Counted from the stretch's first letter, positions 7,643 to 14,086 are shown. The stretch is DNA of 14,821 bases from Candidatus Bathyarchaeum sp. (GCA_004376385.1 SOJY01000106.1:1-14821); one strand, 5' to 3'. Numbers and translations are program-made. Notes: a model not told the origin generated them from the letters alone.

Positions 7643-7699
7643 CACCTCGTTTTTTCTCCATGGTGCTATCATGAAAGACGGGTCTGAAGAGTTATTTAA
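7643..7699 (-). promoter_or_regulatory. TATA-like box and ribosome-binding site of the coiled-coil/HhH gene
   Basis: On the minus strand TTAAATAA (7692-7699) is a good archaeal TATA match about 60 nt before the ATG. GAGGTG (7643-7648) is a strong ribosome-binding site 7 nt before the ATG. A transcript start near 7668 with a leader of about 33 nt is inferred. Confidence 0.5.
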
Positions 7700-7860
7700 G
7701 AGCTTTCGCTTTTCAAGTGTTATGAAGACAGAATGTGTAGTGAAAATCACTGTTTCTTAGGCTAATGTTTGTTACGCAACAGTGGTTGACAGTGCACATT
7801 TCGTGCATACTGAGAGTTAGCAAACATCCTCTAACAGGCGAACAAGAATACAGCCGAAAC

Positions 7861-7880
7861 ATTTTCAACAAAAAGTTTCA
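7861..7880 (-). terminator. T-rich candidate terminator after the HMG-CoA synthase operon
   Basis: About 20-40 nt past the stop, the minus strand reads AAACTTTTTGTTGAAAAT. A T-run of this kind is enough for archaeal intrinsic termination. No strong hairpin precedes it. Confidence 0.35.
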
Positions 7881-7899
7881 ACTGAACGACGTTATAATG

Positions 7900-9411
7900 T
7901 TAGAGGCCATGCTTAAGCCGTCTATACGTATGATAATCCACATATTCCACGTGCTCATTTTCAATCTGATGACGAACCGTAAACTTCTGCCGCTGCCGTT
8001 TTTCTAATATCTGACTGGTTGTCATAAACGAGTATGCATCGCTTCCAGCTCCAGAACCGTAACTGACAAGGACTATCCGTTCATCCGGTTTAGCAACATC
8101 TAGAACAGCCGCCAAACCAATAGGTGAAGAACCAGAATATGCGTTTCCGAACTTGACCACTTTTAGGCTCGGCACATATTGCTCCTCCTTGAATCCTAGT
8201 TGGCGCGCAACTTTAACTGGAAAACCAAGGTTTGGCTGGTGAGGAACAAAGTAATCCACATCATCCACTTTGAGATTCAGTTGCTCCATGAGTGTCCTAC
8301 AAGCTTTTAGGACATGTTTGAAGTAAGCAGGTTTACCGGTGAATCGACCTCCATGCCTAGGGTAAGGCTCCAAGTCTCTTCTCCAAAAGTCAGGCGTATC
8401 TGAGGTGCAGGAGTACCATCCTTCCATTTCAGCTATAACGTCGCGCATGCCGAAGATGAAGGCGGAGCCGCCAAAACCTACGAAACGATCCAGTTCTCCT
8501 CCAAGTTCGTTTCTGGGGGCAGCTTGAGAGTTGTCTGCTCCTATGGCCATGACATAGTCTGTGTTAGTTTTTGGATAATACACTAAAGCTGCAGCGTCCT
8601 TGAATATGCTTGTAGCTGCTTTGCATGCAAACTCGGTGTCGATGGCGTCCACACTTTGGATGCCGTCAGTTTTTTCTTCTTTGCCCAGCTTCAGAACTTG
8701 TGCTACTTTGGAGGCGATTGGGTTAACAGCGTATGGGTTTGATTCGGAGCCGACGTAAACCTTACCGATGAACGTTTTGTCTACTCCTGAATGGATTAGA
8801 GCCATTTTTCCAGCTTCTACTGCTGCGGTGATCGCGTCTTCGTCGATGAAGGGTACCGACCTTTCCATGTTTCCTTCTTTGATTCGGAATTTTGAGGTGT
8901 AGACTCCGTACCCGACGATTCCGGGTGTTTCATACTCTTTTTTGGGTTTTTTTATTTCGTATTTTTGGTGGGGGTAGTAGCCGTCAGCGAGAGAAAAAGC
9001 AAGGGATATTGTTGGAATGATGTCGCTTTCTCCTACGGAGTATCTTCTTCGAAACCTTGGGACGACGTTTTTTCCATCAAAACAGGAAATATCAGCGTCT
9101 CCACCGTCAATCAGGACATCGGTCAGTCTTCCCGGGACCCTAGTTTTTCCGTCATGAAATGAAACAATTCCGTAAATGTATGAACCCATCTTGACGAATC
9201 TGTTAGTGGGCTGACTAATGAGAGTGGAAACTTCTAGGGTACCTTGATCATAGAAGAAATCGATGTCCTTCATCTTTCTGAAACTCTTTCTTCCACAGTT
9301 ACCACAGTAATTTTTGCCTCTGAAGTATTCTTTTCCGCAGAGAGTACATTGACTACCTCTCAGCCGGTCCCCTATGTATGATACTCTTCTTTCGATAGGT
9401 TCGCTGCTCAT
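7900..9411 (-). CDS. Hydroxymethylglutaryl-CoA synthase with fused N-terminal DUF35 (zinc ribbon/OB) domain
   Basis: The enzyme condenses acetyl-CoA with acetoacetyl-CoA to HMG-CoA, the entry to the mevalonate pathway for archaeal lipids. The 503-residue product is a fusion. Residues 1 to about 155 are a DUF35 module: a zinc ribbon with Cys22, Cys25, Cys36 and Cys39, then an OB-like part (YIYGIVSFHDGKTRVPGRL). Residues from about 161 are a full HMG-CoA synthase with Glu223 (VGSESNPYAV), nucleophile Cys263 (DTEFACKAA) and His391 (VPHQPN). It also has DTPDFWRR, GRFTGKPAYFKHV and VSYGSGAGSDAYSF. An extra stretch of about 8 residues (near KEEKTDGIQS) lies between Glu223 and Cys263. The ATG at 9411 is used: GGAGG sits just upstream, inside the last codons of the thiolase-like gene, which ends one base before this ATG, implying tight coupling. 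In many archaea DUF35 is a separate gene. Confidence 0.95.
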   Translation of the reverse strand: MSSEPIERRVSYIGDRLRGSQCTLCGKEYFRGKNYCGNCGRKSFRKMKDIDFFYDQGTLEVSTLISQPTNRFVKMGSYIYGIVSFHDGKTRVPGRLTDVLIDGGDADISCFDGKNVVPRFRRRYSVGESDIIPTISLAFSLADGYYPHQKYEIKKPKKEYETPGIVGYGVYTSKFRIKEGNMERSVPFIDEDAITAAVEAGKMALIHSGVDKTFIGKVYVGSESNPYAVNPIASKVAQVLKLGKEEKTDGIQSVDAIDTEFACKAATSIFKDAAALVYYPKTNTDYVMAIGADNSQAAPRNELGGELDRFVGFGGSAFIFGMRDVIAEMEGWYSCTSDTPDFWRRDLEPYPRHGGRFTGKPAYFKHVLKACRTLMEQLNLKVDDVDYFVPHQPNLGFPVKVARQLGFKEEQYVPSLKVVKFGNAYSGSSPIGLAAVLDVAKPDERIVLVSYGSGAGSDAYSFMTTSQILEKRQRQKFTVRHQIENEHVEYVDYHTYRRLKHGL

Positions 9412-9412
9412 C

Positions 9413-10615
9413 TTAATTCCTCCCCAAAATGTGTATGTATGCTTTTGTGCCGAAACCTTCCAACTCTGAAACGCAACCCAGTCTAGGCGCGTCTCCATTC
9501 ACTTCTACCTGTCGACTACCAGCGTTTCCACTTAACTGTTTAACAACCTCAAAGATTTGCGCTCCTCCAGTGGCTCCCAAGGGATTTCCGTCAGCCTTGA
9601 GGCCTCCGTTCAAGTTTACGAAGAGCTTTCTTCCATCTATTTCGTAGAAACCACAGTATTCTTCGCAGCTTTTGTAGACGTCAAGCCAAGCTGTTCCTCT
9701 CTTGGAGAAACCGAGGTCTTCTAGAGACATCAACTCCAAGAGTGTAGATTGATCGTAAAGCTCAGCTATTTGAATATCAGCCATGTCAACTTTAGCCTGT
9801 TTGAGAGCGGTCTGCATAGCTAAAGTGTTGGCTATGAAGCCAGTTCTGTCTTCTCGTGAGGGGAATGTGATGTAGTCTGTGGCTGAAGAGGAGCCTAAGA
9901 CGTAAACAGGAATGTCTGAGCATTTCTTGGCGGTCTCTGGGTTTGCTAGAATCAAGGCTGAGGCGCCGTCAGAGATGGGTGCAAAGTCGAAGAGCCCCAA
10001 GGACTTGCAAGCTGTAGTCCGCGCCTTCAATACAGTGTCTACGGTTATGGCGCGCTTGTATTGGGCGTGGGGGTTCTCTGTGGCGTTTTTGTGGTTTTTG
10101 ACGGATATCTGAGCAAGAGCCATGTAGAGTTTTTCGAGTTGCTTTCCGGAGATGCCATATTTTTTGATGTAGCCTTTGAGAAGAAGTTCGTGGTTTGCTT
10201 CGGGTGTGCATCCCGCGTAGTAGCTCCATGGATCCTCTAGGAGCATTAGGTCGTCTCTGATTTTGTCCCAACGGTCAGTCATTTTCTCCATCCCGCCCAC
10301 TAGGACGAGGTCATATTTTCCTGATTGAACTGCGTGGCAGGCGTTGAGAAGGGCGGAACTAAAGGATCTGGTTTTTTCCATTGGAACATGAAGTTCTAGA
10401 AGTTCAGAAAAGAAGCCCTCTTCTAACCCGATTTTGTTTGTGACTTGAAGGAAATAATCTGAAAGGTAGCAGGCATCCAAATCTTTTCGTGTTATGCCTG
10501 CAGAATCCAGTGCCTGAAGTCCAGCCTCATCTATTAGAGATTCTGGGTCTCTTTCGTAATGTTCTCCAAACTTTGTCCTGCCAACTCCAATGATAGCAGG
10601 GCTTTGCAATTTCAT
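9413..10615 (-). CDS. Thiolase-fold protein (SCP2/acetoacetyl-CoA thiolase-like) lacking canonical catalytic residues
   Basis: This 400-residue protein has the thiolase fold and length, and its position is that of the acetoacetyl-CoA thiolase in archaeal HMG-CoA synthase operons. Family landmarks include AIIGVGRTKFGE, YDLVLVGGMEKMTDRW, the SDGASALILA segment, LEDLGFSKRG and LNGGLKADGNPLGATGGAQ. The active site is abnormal. In the SCP2-type alignment the CASGG nucleophile position is Thr82 (KTRSFSSALLNAC; the later Cys93 is 11 residues off). The HDCF histidine position is Tyr287 (ELYDQS), the GHP histidine is Asn344 (DGNPLG), and the C-terminal HNxGG is SELEG. Thiolysis or Claisen condensation is therefore doubtful. 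It may be a structural partner or use aldolase-like chemistry, as in Ltp2-type thiolase-fold aldolases that also bind DUF35. The ATG start has GAGG 11 nt upstream. Confidence 0.9.
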   Translation of the reverse strand: MKLQSPAIIGVGRTKFGEHYERDPESLIDEAGLQALDSAGITRKDLDACYLSDYFLQVTNKIGLEEGFFSELLELHVPMEKTRSFSSALLNACHAVQSGKYDLVLVGGMEKMTDRWDKIRDDLMLLEDPWSYYAGCTPEANHELLLKGYIKKYGISGKQLEKLYMALAQISVKNHKNATENPHAQYKRAITVDTVLKARTTACKSLGLFDFAPISDGASALILANPETAKKCSDIPVYVLGSSSATDYITFPSREDRTGFIANTLAMQTALKQAKVDMADIQIAELYDQSTLLELMSLEDLGFSKRGTAWLDVYKSCEEYCGFYEIDGRKLFVNLNGGLKADGNPLGATGGAQIFEVVKQLSGNAGSRQVEVNGDAPRLGCVSELEGFGTKAYIHILGRN

Positions 10616-10662
10616 AAAATCAACGTCCTCTTAACTGGGATTCTATCTCTGGAATCACCTTC

Positions 10663-10670
10663 CTTTAAAG
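10663..10670 (-). promoter_or_regulatory. Putative TATA box for the thiolase-like/HMG-CoA synthase operon
   Basis: CTTTAAAG is centred about 51 nt before the ATG on the minus strand. An inferred start near 10640 leaves a short leader containing GAGG at 10627-10630. Supported by position only. Confidence 0.4.
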
Positions 10671-10840
10671 AGTTACCCTTCTCCGAGAATTGAAAGGGGG
10701 AGTTTATGTTAAAGTTTGGCTCCGGATGAGCTTTTGAGGGCTGTTTGTTGGTTAGATATGTGGTGTGATAAAACCGAAGAGGCTAACAAATCCTTTATTT
10801 GGAAGCCTGAGGTAATCGTAGGATATCTTGGTGACATCTT

Positions 10841-11266
10841 ATGTTGGCTGCTTCTATTGCCGCCCTCATGGTGGATACGTTGCTTGAGCCATCTGGATTG
10901 ACTGAGATTCTTTTTTTCATAATTTCTTTTGCTATAATCTTTGCTGTCATGTCTGTCGTCTTTTATCTAGCAGGCAAGGTTGTGGTTGGAAGAAGTAGAG
11001 CCAACTTCAAGGATGCCTTTGCAATTTCTGTTCTCGGCACCCTTGTTTTGATTGTTTGCGTTTCGGTTTTTATTTTAGAGGTTGCGATGGTTCTCGCTCT
11101 AATCGCTTGGTTGCTTTTAGTTAGACATTATTATGAAACGGGATTTTTGGGTTCCATCGCTGTGGGATTAACTTCAGTGATTGTCGCAGCAGTTATTCTG
11201 GTTGTTTTGGATATGTTTCTTGGGAATTCGACGCTGGTTTTCAGGTGGTTGCCTTTTTTCTCTTAA
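10841..11266 (+). CDS. Small multi-pass membrane protein of unknown function
   Basis: The 141-residue product is very hydrophobic, with about four TM helices at roughly 22-46, 60-80, 81-94 and 101-126. A short basic cytoplasmic loop (GKVVVGRSRANFKDAF) follows the first, and RHYYETGFLGSIAVGL leads into the last. The pattern loosely resembles uncharacterised archaeal membrane proteins with a GWLGA-type motif; I do not recognise a named family. The ATG has GGTGA six bases upstream. The 125 nt before it are open in another frame with plausible composition, so an N-terminal extension hidden by a frameshift cannot be excluded. The next membrane-protein gene follows 33 nt later on the same strand, suggesting one transcript. 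Confidence 0.7.
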   Translation: MLAASIAALMVDTLLEPSGLTEILFFIISFAIIFAVMSVVFYLAGKVVVGRSRANFKDAFAISVLGTLVLIVCVSVFILEVAMVLALIAWLLLVRHYYETGFLGSIAVGLTSVIVAAVILVVLDMFLGNSTLVFRWLPFFS

Positions 11267-11299
11267 TTGTTTCTTTTTGAGCGGTTAGGAGCTGAAGCA

Positions 11300-11833
11300 T
11301 TGGATCAGAAGAAAAGGACAGTTATTCTCGGTTTAGTTTTTCTCGCGTTATTGGCTTTTGCTTATGTAGAGAACATGTCTTTTTTTGGAAGTGTAGGAAA
11401 CGTTTTTTTGAATCCGCCATTGGCTGTTTTGTTTGTTTTTGTTCATAATGTTTTGGTTGTCTCGCTTATTCTGATTGGAATGACTTTCTATGTTGGACTT
11501 GTCTTGAACTTCTTTCCTCAGAGGAAGATAGAGTATGTGGTTTTGCATAATCCGCGTGTATTTGCGTTTGTTTTCACGTTGATGATTATTTTCATTAGCA
11601 TTCTCAGGGCAAGCATGCTAGTTTATGGTCAGGTTTTCTTGAACACGTTGGTTTTTGTCATTCTTTTGAGTACTCCAAATGCTGTTATTGAGGGGTATGG
11701 AATATTCAAAACTATAGAAAAGACACTTGAAAGAAAGATGACCCTGAAAGCCCTCGCGGCGATCTACTTGATTTTCTTTGTGGCTGCGGTTATAGAAGTT
11801 GGTTATGTGTATCTTTTGAGGGCAGTAGTTTGA
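11300..11833 (+). CDS. Multi-pass membrane protein, tentatively SpoIIM-like
   Basis: The 177-residue product has about five TM helices. The layout is reminiscent of SpoIIM/DUF95 proteins: an early segment NPPLAVLFVFVHNVLVVSLI followed by GMTFYVGLVLNF, and a late TPNAVIEGYGIFKTIEKTLE followed by a hydrophobic helix ending AAVIEVGYVYLL. SpoIIM proteins typically have a PHG-x-x-E motif near the equivalent position; here it reads TPNAVIEG. The similarity is weak and no function is claimed. The frame opens at TTG 11267, just after the preceding stop, but TTG 11300 is preferred because AGGAG lies 8 nt before it. A T-rich stretch follows the stop. Confidence 0.65.
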   Translation: MDQKKRTVILGLVFLALLAFAYVENMSFFGSVGNVFLNPPLAVLFVFVHNVLVVSLILIGMTFYVGLVLNFFPQRKIEYVVLHNPRVFAFVFTLMIIFISILRASMLVYGQVFLNTLVFVILLSTPNAVIEGYGIFKTIEKTLERKMTLKALAAIYLIFFVAAVIEVGYVYLLRAVV

Positions 11834-11836
11834 AAC

Positions 11837-11876
11837 AAAAAATCAGACGACTGCGATGTTATGCTTTTTTTGTTTT
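11837..11876. terminator. Compact bidirectional T-rich terminator between convergent genes
   Basis: The stops of the two convergent genes are only 25 nt apart. On the plus strand T7-G-T4 (11865-11876) follows the membrane-protein gene, and it doubles as the Lys-rich last codons of the opposite gene. On the minus strand six T residues (11837-11842 read in reverse) follow the RAM gene. Archaeal termination needs only such T-runs. Confidence 0.45.
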
Positions 11877-12107
11877 GAATTGTTCGGTGATTATCATGGT
11901 TGTTGTGAGGAATACGTCGGGTAGTACTCGGAGTTTGTCTGTTAAGAATTTGTCCATGTGAGATATGTCTTTGACGTCGATTTTTATGACAATATCGTTT
12001 TCTCCAATAACGAGGTTTGCTTCTACAACTTGGTTGAATTTGGAGATTTGTTTTAGGAACTCTCTTTCTGAACCCGACTTCACTGTGATTAGAACATAGG
12101 CAAGCAA
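11859..12107 (-). CDS. Stand-alone Lrp/AsnC effector-binding (RAM) domain protein
   Basis: This 82-residue protein consists only of the AsnC_trans_reg/RAM domain, with no helix-turn-helix. Visible parts are LAYVLITVKSGSEREFLKQI, then FNQVVEANLVIGENDIVIKI, and the last strand VFLTTTMIITEQF. RAM domains form beta-sandwich dimers and higher rings that bind amino acids. Stand-alone versions in archaea may modulate full-length Lrp regulators, which is family-level inference. An Lrp-like regulator does lie about 2.2 kb away. The frame begins at TTG 12113, but TTG 12107 is preferred because GGTGA then sits 7 nt upstream rather than 1 nt. Confidence 0.88.
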   Translation of the reverse strand: MLAYVLITVKSGSEREFLKQISKFNQVVEANLVIGENDIVIKIDVKDISHMDKFLTDKLRVLPDVFLTTTMIITEQFKTKKA

Positions 12108-12315
12108 AACCAATTCACCAGTCCATATCTAATTCACGTTATTTTAAGAGCCTATAAAAGAGTTTACCATGGTTTTTGGCGGGGTTTAAAAGATTGCTTT
12201 TCTTGGTTTTCCTAGAAAAAGGTTGTTTTCAACAATGAAGTATTATTAGTCTCCTAATATGATTGTCTAGTTTAACGGTCATATGGAAGAGCAATAGTTT
12301 TTGGGCGCTTGTTGG

Positions 12316-12516
12316 TTATTCGGCTTTGGCTATAAACAGGAAGATACCTATCACTGCGATTACTACGCCGACGGCTACGAAGATGCCTGAGAAATGGCTT
12401 ATGTCGCCTGCCGGGGGATTAATGGAGGAGCTTGTGACGATTGCGCCTATGATGATGAGTATCAACCCGAATAGTTTCTCGGCGACAGTTAATCCTATGG
12501 GCATATCCGCACTCAT
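12316..12516 (-). CDS. Two-TM small membrane protein
   Basis: The 66-residue product has two hydrophobic helices, about residues 13-30 (KLFGLILIIIGAIVTSSS) and 43-63 (FSGIFVAVGVVIAVIGIFLF). A short NPPAGDISH loop joins them, giving a hairpin topology. I recognise no named family; similar mini-proteins are common in archaea. The frame is open to 12603, but the ATG at 12516 is preferred: GAGGG (12524-12528) lies 7 nt before it, and TATATTAA (12560-12567, minus strand) is a plausible TATA box about 45 nt upstream. It probably forms its own transcript, separate from the JAMM operon. Confidence 0.7.
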   Translation of the reverse strand: MSADMPIGLTVAEKLFGLILIIIGAIVTSSSINPPAGDISHFSGIFVAVGVVIAVIGIFLFIAKAE

Positions 12517-12559
12517 GCCAGAACCCTCAAGGTTTAATTTTACAGTCTCAAGACTTATT

Positions 12560-12567
12560 TTAATATA
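12560..12567 (-). promoter_or_regulatory. Putative TATA box for the two-TM mini-protein
   Basis: TATATTAA on the minus strand suggests a transcript start near 12537 and a leader of about 20 nt that includes GAGGG. Supported by sequence and spacing only. Confidence 0.4.
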
Positions 12568-12651
12568 ATGGTCATTCAGGGCAAAAAGAACGAGTTTTTG
12601 CACGCATACCGACTAAGCAATTCCCATTCAGGTAGCCAGTGAGAAAACGTT

Positions 12652-13032
12652 TCAAATAACCGCGTATTTTAGTGGTTTTCCTTTTCGGTCAAGTATTATG
12701 ATGTTCTGTTCTGATTGGTATGGGTAGGCGGTTATGAGCATTATTCTGCCATAAAACTTGTTCAAGTCTGTAACGGAGGGGCGGAGAGCGCCTGATGGGT
12801 GGGAATGGGCAACGCCTATGACCGAGAAATCGATTGGAAGCCGGCTTAATGGAAAACCGGAGAAGGTGCTTCCATGAGTTGCCAACGGCGGAATCTGAAC
12901 ATCAGTAACCACTATTTTCTTTTTGTCTATTTTGCCTTTCAAAAGAAGAATGGATTCTCTGGGATGAAACATCTGCGCATAACTCAAAATACTGTCCACA
13001 ACCGCCCGCTCAACAAAAACCTTTTTACCCAA
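12652..13032 (-). CDS. JAMM/MPN+ zinc metalloprotease (Mov34/PAD-1-like)
   Basis: This 126-residue single-domain JAB1/MPN/Mov34 protein has a complete JAMM zinc site. Glu26 (HPRE) is the upstream catalytic acid. His76 and His78 (AHSHPSG), Ser86 and Asp89 (RPSVTD) fit H-x-H-P-x(6)-S-x2-D with the exact ten-residue gap between His78 and Asp89. Archaeal JAMM proteins cleave isopeptide bonds of ubiquitin-like SAMP modifiers, and eukaryotic relatives include Rpn11. Activity against a ubiquitin-like protein is therefore likely but not shown here, and no modifier gene is in the window. The start is TTG 13032 with GAGG ten bases upstream. It is last in a presumed operon, 32 nt after the HExxH protein. 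Confidence 0.93.
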   Translation of the reverse strand: MGKKVFVERAVVDSILSYAQMFHPRESILLLKGKIDKKKIVVTDVQIPPLATHGSTFSGFPLSRLPIDFSVIGVAHSHPSGALRPSVTDLNKFYGRIMLITAYPYQSEQNIIILDRKGKPLKYAVI

Positions 13033-13064
13033 ACCAGACCCGCCTCATTAAACCGTGAAAACCG

Positions 13065-13421
13065 TTATGTCTCGCTTGTTGTTTTTCGGTAAGCTTCTAA
13101 ATAGTTCTTCGCAAAATTGTTGGCGTATTTTTCTATGCCTCCCTGTGCGTTTGTGACTCGTCTGAGGTGATGATAAAACTCGTGAAGGATTATGCTGGGA
13201 TGGTAGAGAATCTCCCTGCGAGAAACATGAATCGTTCTGTTCTTGGATACGTAACATGCAGGGTTCTTTGAGTAACGTTTCGGTATGCCGACCTTAAGTT
13301 TTGGTTCCACAACCCCGTAATGGCTACTCAACAGTTTCAGAGCTTCCTCAGTGTCTTTGGAGAGAATCAAGTAAACGACCTTCGCTCTGAAAACCAAATC
13401 AGCACTTAACATATTCGACAA
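13065..13421 (-). CDS. HExxH-motif metalloprotease-like protein
   Basis: The 118-residue product contains the zinc-protease signature HEFYHH (His80, Glu81, His84) in the hydrophobic context PSIILHEFYHHLR. About 13 residues later comes EKYANNFAKNYLEAY, which could provide the third ligand (Glu97). The helix-HExxH-helix layout with a following E-x-x-AN-x-FA is like ImmA/IrrE (M78) and other small gluzincins, but the overall family is not certain. There is no signal peptide, so it is probably cytoplasmic. The start TTG 13421 has AGGAG six bases upstream; ATG 13412 is the alternative. It lies between an L22e-like gene (38 nt upstream) and the JAMM gene (32 nt downstream), suggesting joint expression. 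Confidence 0.75.
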   Translation of the reverse strand: MSNMLSADLVFRAKVVYLILSKDTEEALKLLSSHYGVVEPKLKVGIPKRYSKNPACYVSKNRTIHVSRREILYHPSIILHEFYHHLRRVTNAQGGIEKYANNFAKNYLEAYRKTTSET

Positions 13422-13459
13422 GGCATACTCCTGAACGCGCGCAACTATTTTTTTCTTTC

Positions 13460-13798
13460 CTACCAGCCATGCTTAATCGTTGAAGGGATAATTCCTTTCT
13501 TTTCTTTTTCCTTTTTCTCGAAACGTTTAAACTTGTTGACTTTCACGACATCGCCTTCCAGCGCAACCCAATACTTGTGATTCAGATGCCTACGGTAAAC
13601 AAACTTGGTCACCAGTCTCTTCAGCTCGCTTGAGGATGAAGAATTGGTGTCTACAAAGATTTTATTGCCGCTTGAAGTTACATCAGCCTTGAGTTTAGAA
13701 CTCAGGAAACTGGACAAGGCTTCGCATTCATCCTTCAATTCTCCCAAGTCCACCTTTAACTTCCGTTTCCCCCGCAGAAACAACGTTTTAGCCTCCAC
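13460..13798 (-). CDS. Ribosomal protein L22e-like small basic protein
   Basis: The 112-residue product is Lys-rich. By eye it aligns with eukaryotic ribosomal protein L22e: an opening KLKVD strand, a helix with ALSSFLSSKLKA, then a strand like NKIFVDTNSS. The conserved-looking block SELKRLVTKFVYRRHLNHKY matches the L22e pattern of SKRYLKYLTKKYLKK followed by LRDWLRVV. It closes with VALEGDVVKVNKF, like the final L22e strands. A basic tail of about 20 residues follows. L22e binds rRNA in the eukaryotic large subunit and is rare in archaea. The identification rests on pattern matching, not on a search. The start is GTG 13798 without a ribosome-binding site, but CTTTAAAG about 24 nt upstream suits a leaderless transcript. 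It is first in a presumed operon with the HExxH and JAMM genes. Confidence 0.6.
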   Translation of the reverse strand: MEAKTLFLRGKRKLKVDLGELKDECEALSSFLSSKLKADVTSSGNKIFVDTNSSSSSELKRLVTKFVYRRHLNHKYWVALEGDVVKVNKFKRFEKKEKEKKGIIPSTIKHGW

Positions 13799-13817
13799 AA
13801 CAACAATAGTATTCCCG

Positions 13818-13825
13818 CTTTAAAG
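13818..13825 (-). promoter_or_regulatory. Putative TATA box, leaderless promoter of the L22e-like/HExxH/JAMM operon
   Basis: CTTTAAAG is centred about 24 nt before the GTG start, so transcription would begin at or next to the start codon. This fits the absence of a ribosome-binding site there, while the two downstream genes have one. The same octamer is the TATA candidate of the thiolase-like/HMG-CoA synthase operon. Confidence 0.45.
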
Positions 13826-14011
13826 ACGTAAACGTTTTTTGGAAAAGATCATGTATACATCGAACCATTTCAGGCTATTTTTTAGGGAAACAGCACAACA
13901 GAAGCCCAATTTTTTCTAGACATTCACGATAAAACGTTTATCTCCATAGAAATTACTTTTCGCGTGCGCCTGCTTGAAAGAACAAGTCCTAAAATCGCTG
14001 GATAAGGTAGA

Positions 14012-14086
14012 AAGCAGTACCCCAACCTTTAATAAAACTGAGCCATCAGGGGGAGATAAAGCTAGTTTTAGATTGGGGTACCACTT
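14012..14086. repeat. Long bipartite hairpin (candidate structured RNA or transposon-like inverted repeat)
   Basis: The outer arms are 14012-14025 and 14073-14086. GTACCCCAA pairs perfectly with TTGGGGTAC, and beyond two mismatches AAG pairs with CTT. An inner 7-bp stem, TAAAACT (14033-14039) with AGTTTTA (14064-14070), is nested inside with an asymmetric internal loop (7 and 2 nt). It encloses a 24-nt apical loop rich in G (GGGGGAG). Nested pairing of this kind is more than a chance palindrome and suggests a folded RNA on either strand. Confidence 0.5.

Noticed and set aside
7765..8007. 80-codon plus-strand ORF at the 3' end of the HMG-CoA synthase gene
   Set aside because: Shadow frame of a well-supported gene with no domain or start signal.
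9412..9498. 29-residue N-terminal extension of the HMG-CoA synthase fusion
   Set aside because: It would overlap the thiolase-like gene, while ATG 9411 has a strong ribosome-binding site and sits one base after the upstream stop.
9969..10271. 100-codon minus-strand ORF inside the thiolase-like gene
   Set aside because: Out-of-frame shadow; composition rich in Arg and Pro with no recognisable domain.
10330..10345. Cys93 (NACHAV) of the thiolase-like protein as the catalytic nucleophile
   Set aside because: It is 11 residues downstream of the nucleophile column when aligned on the conserved SG-x-YD segment, within the following helix.
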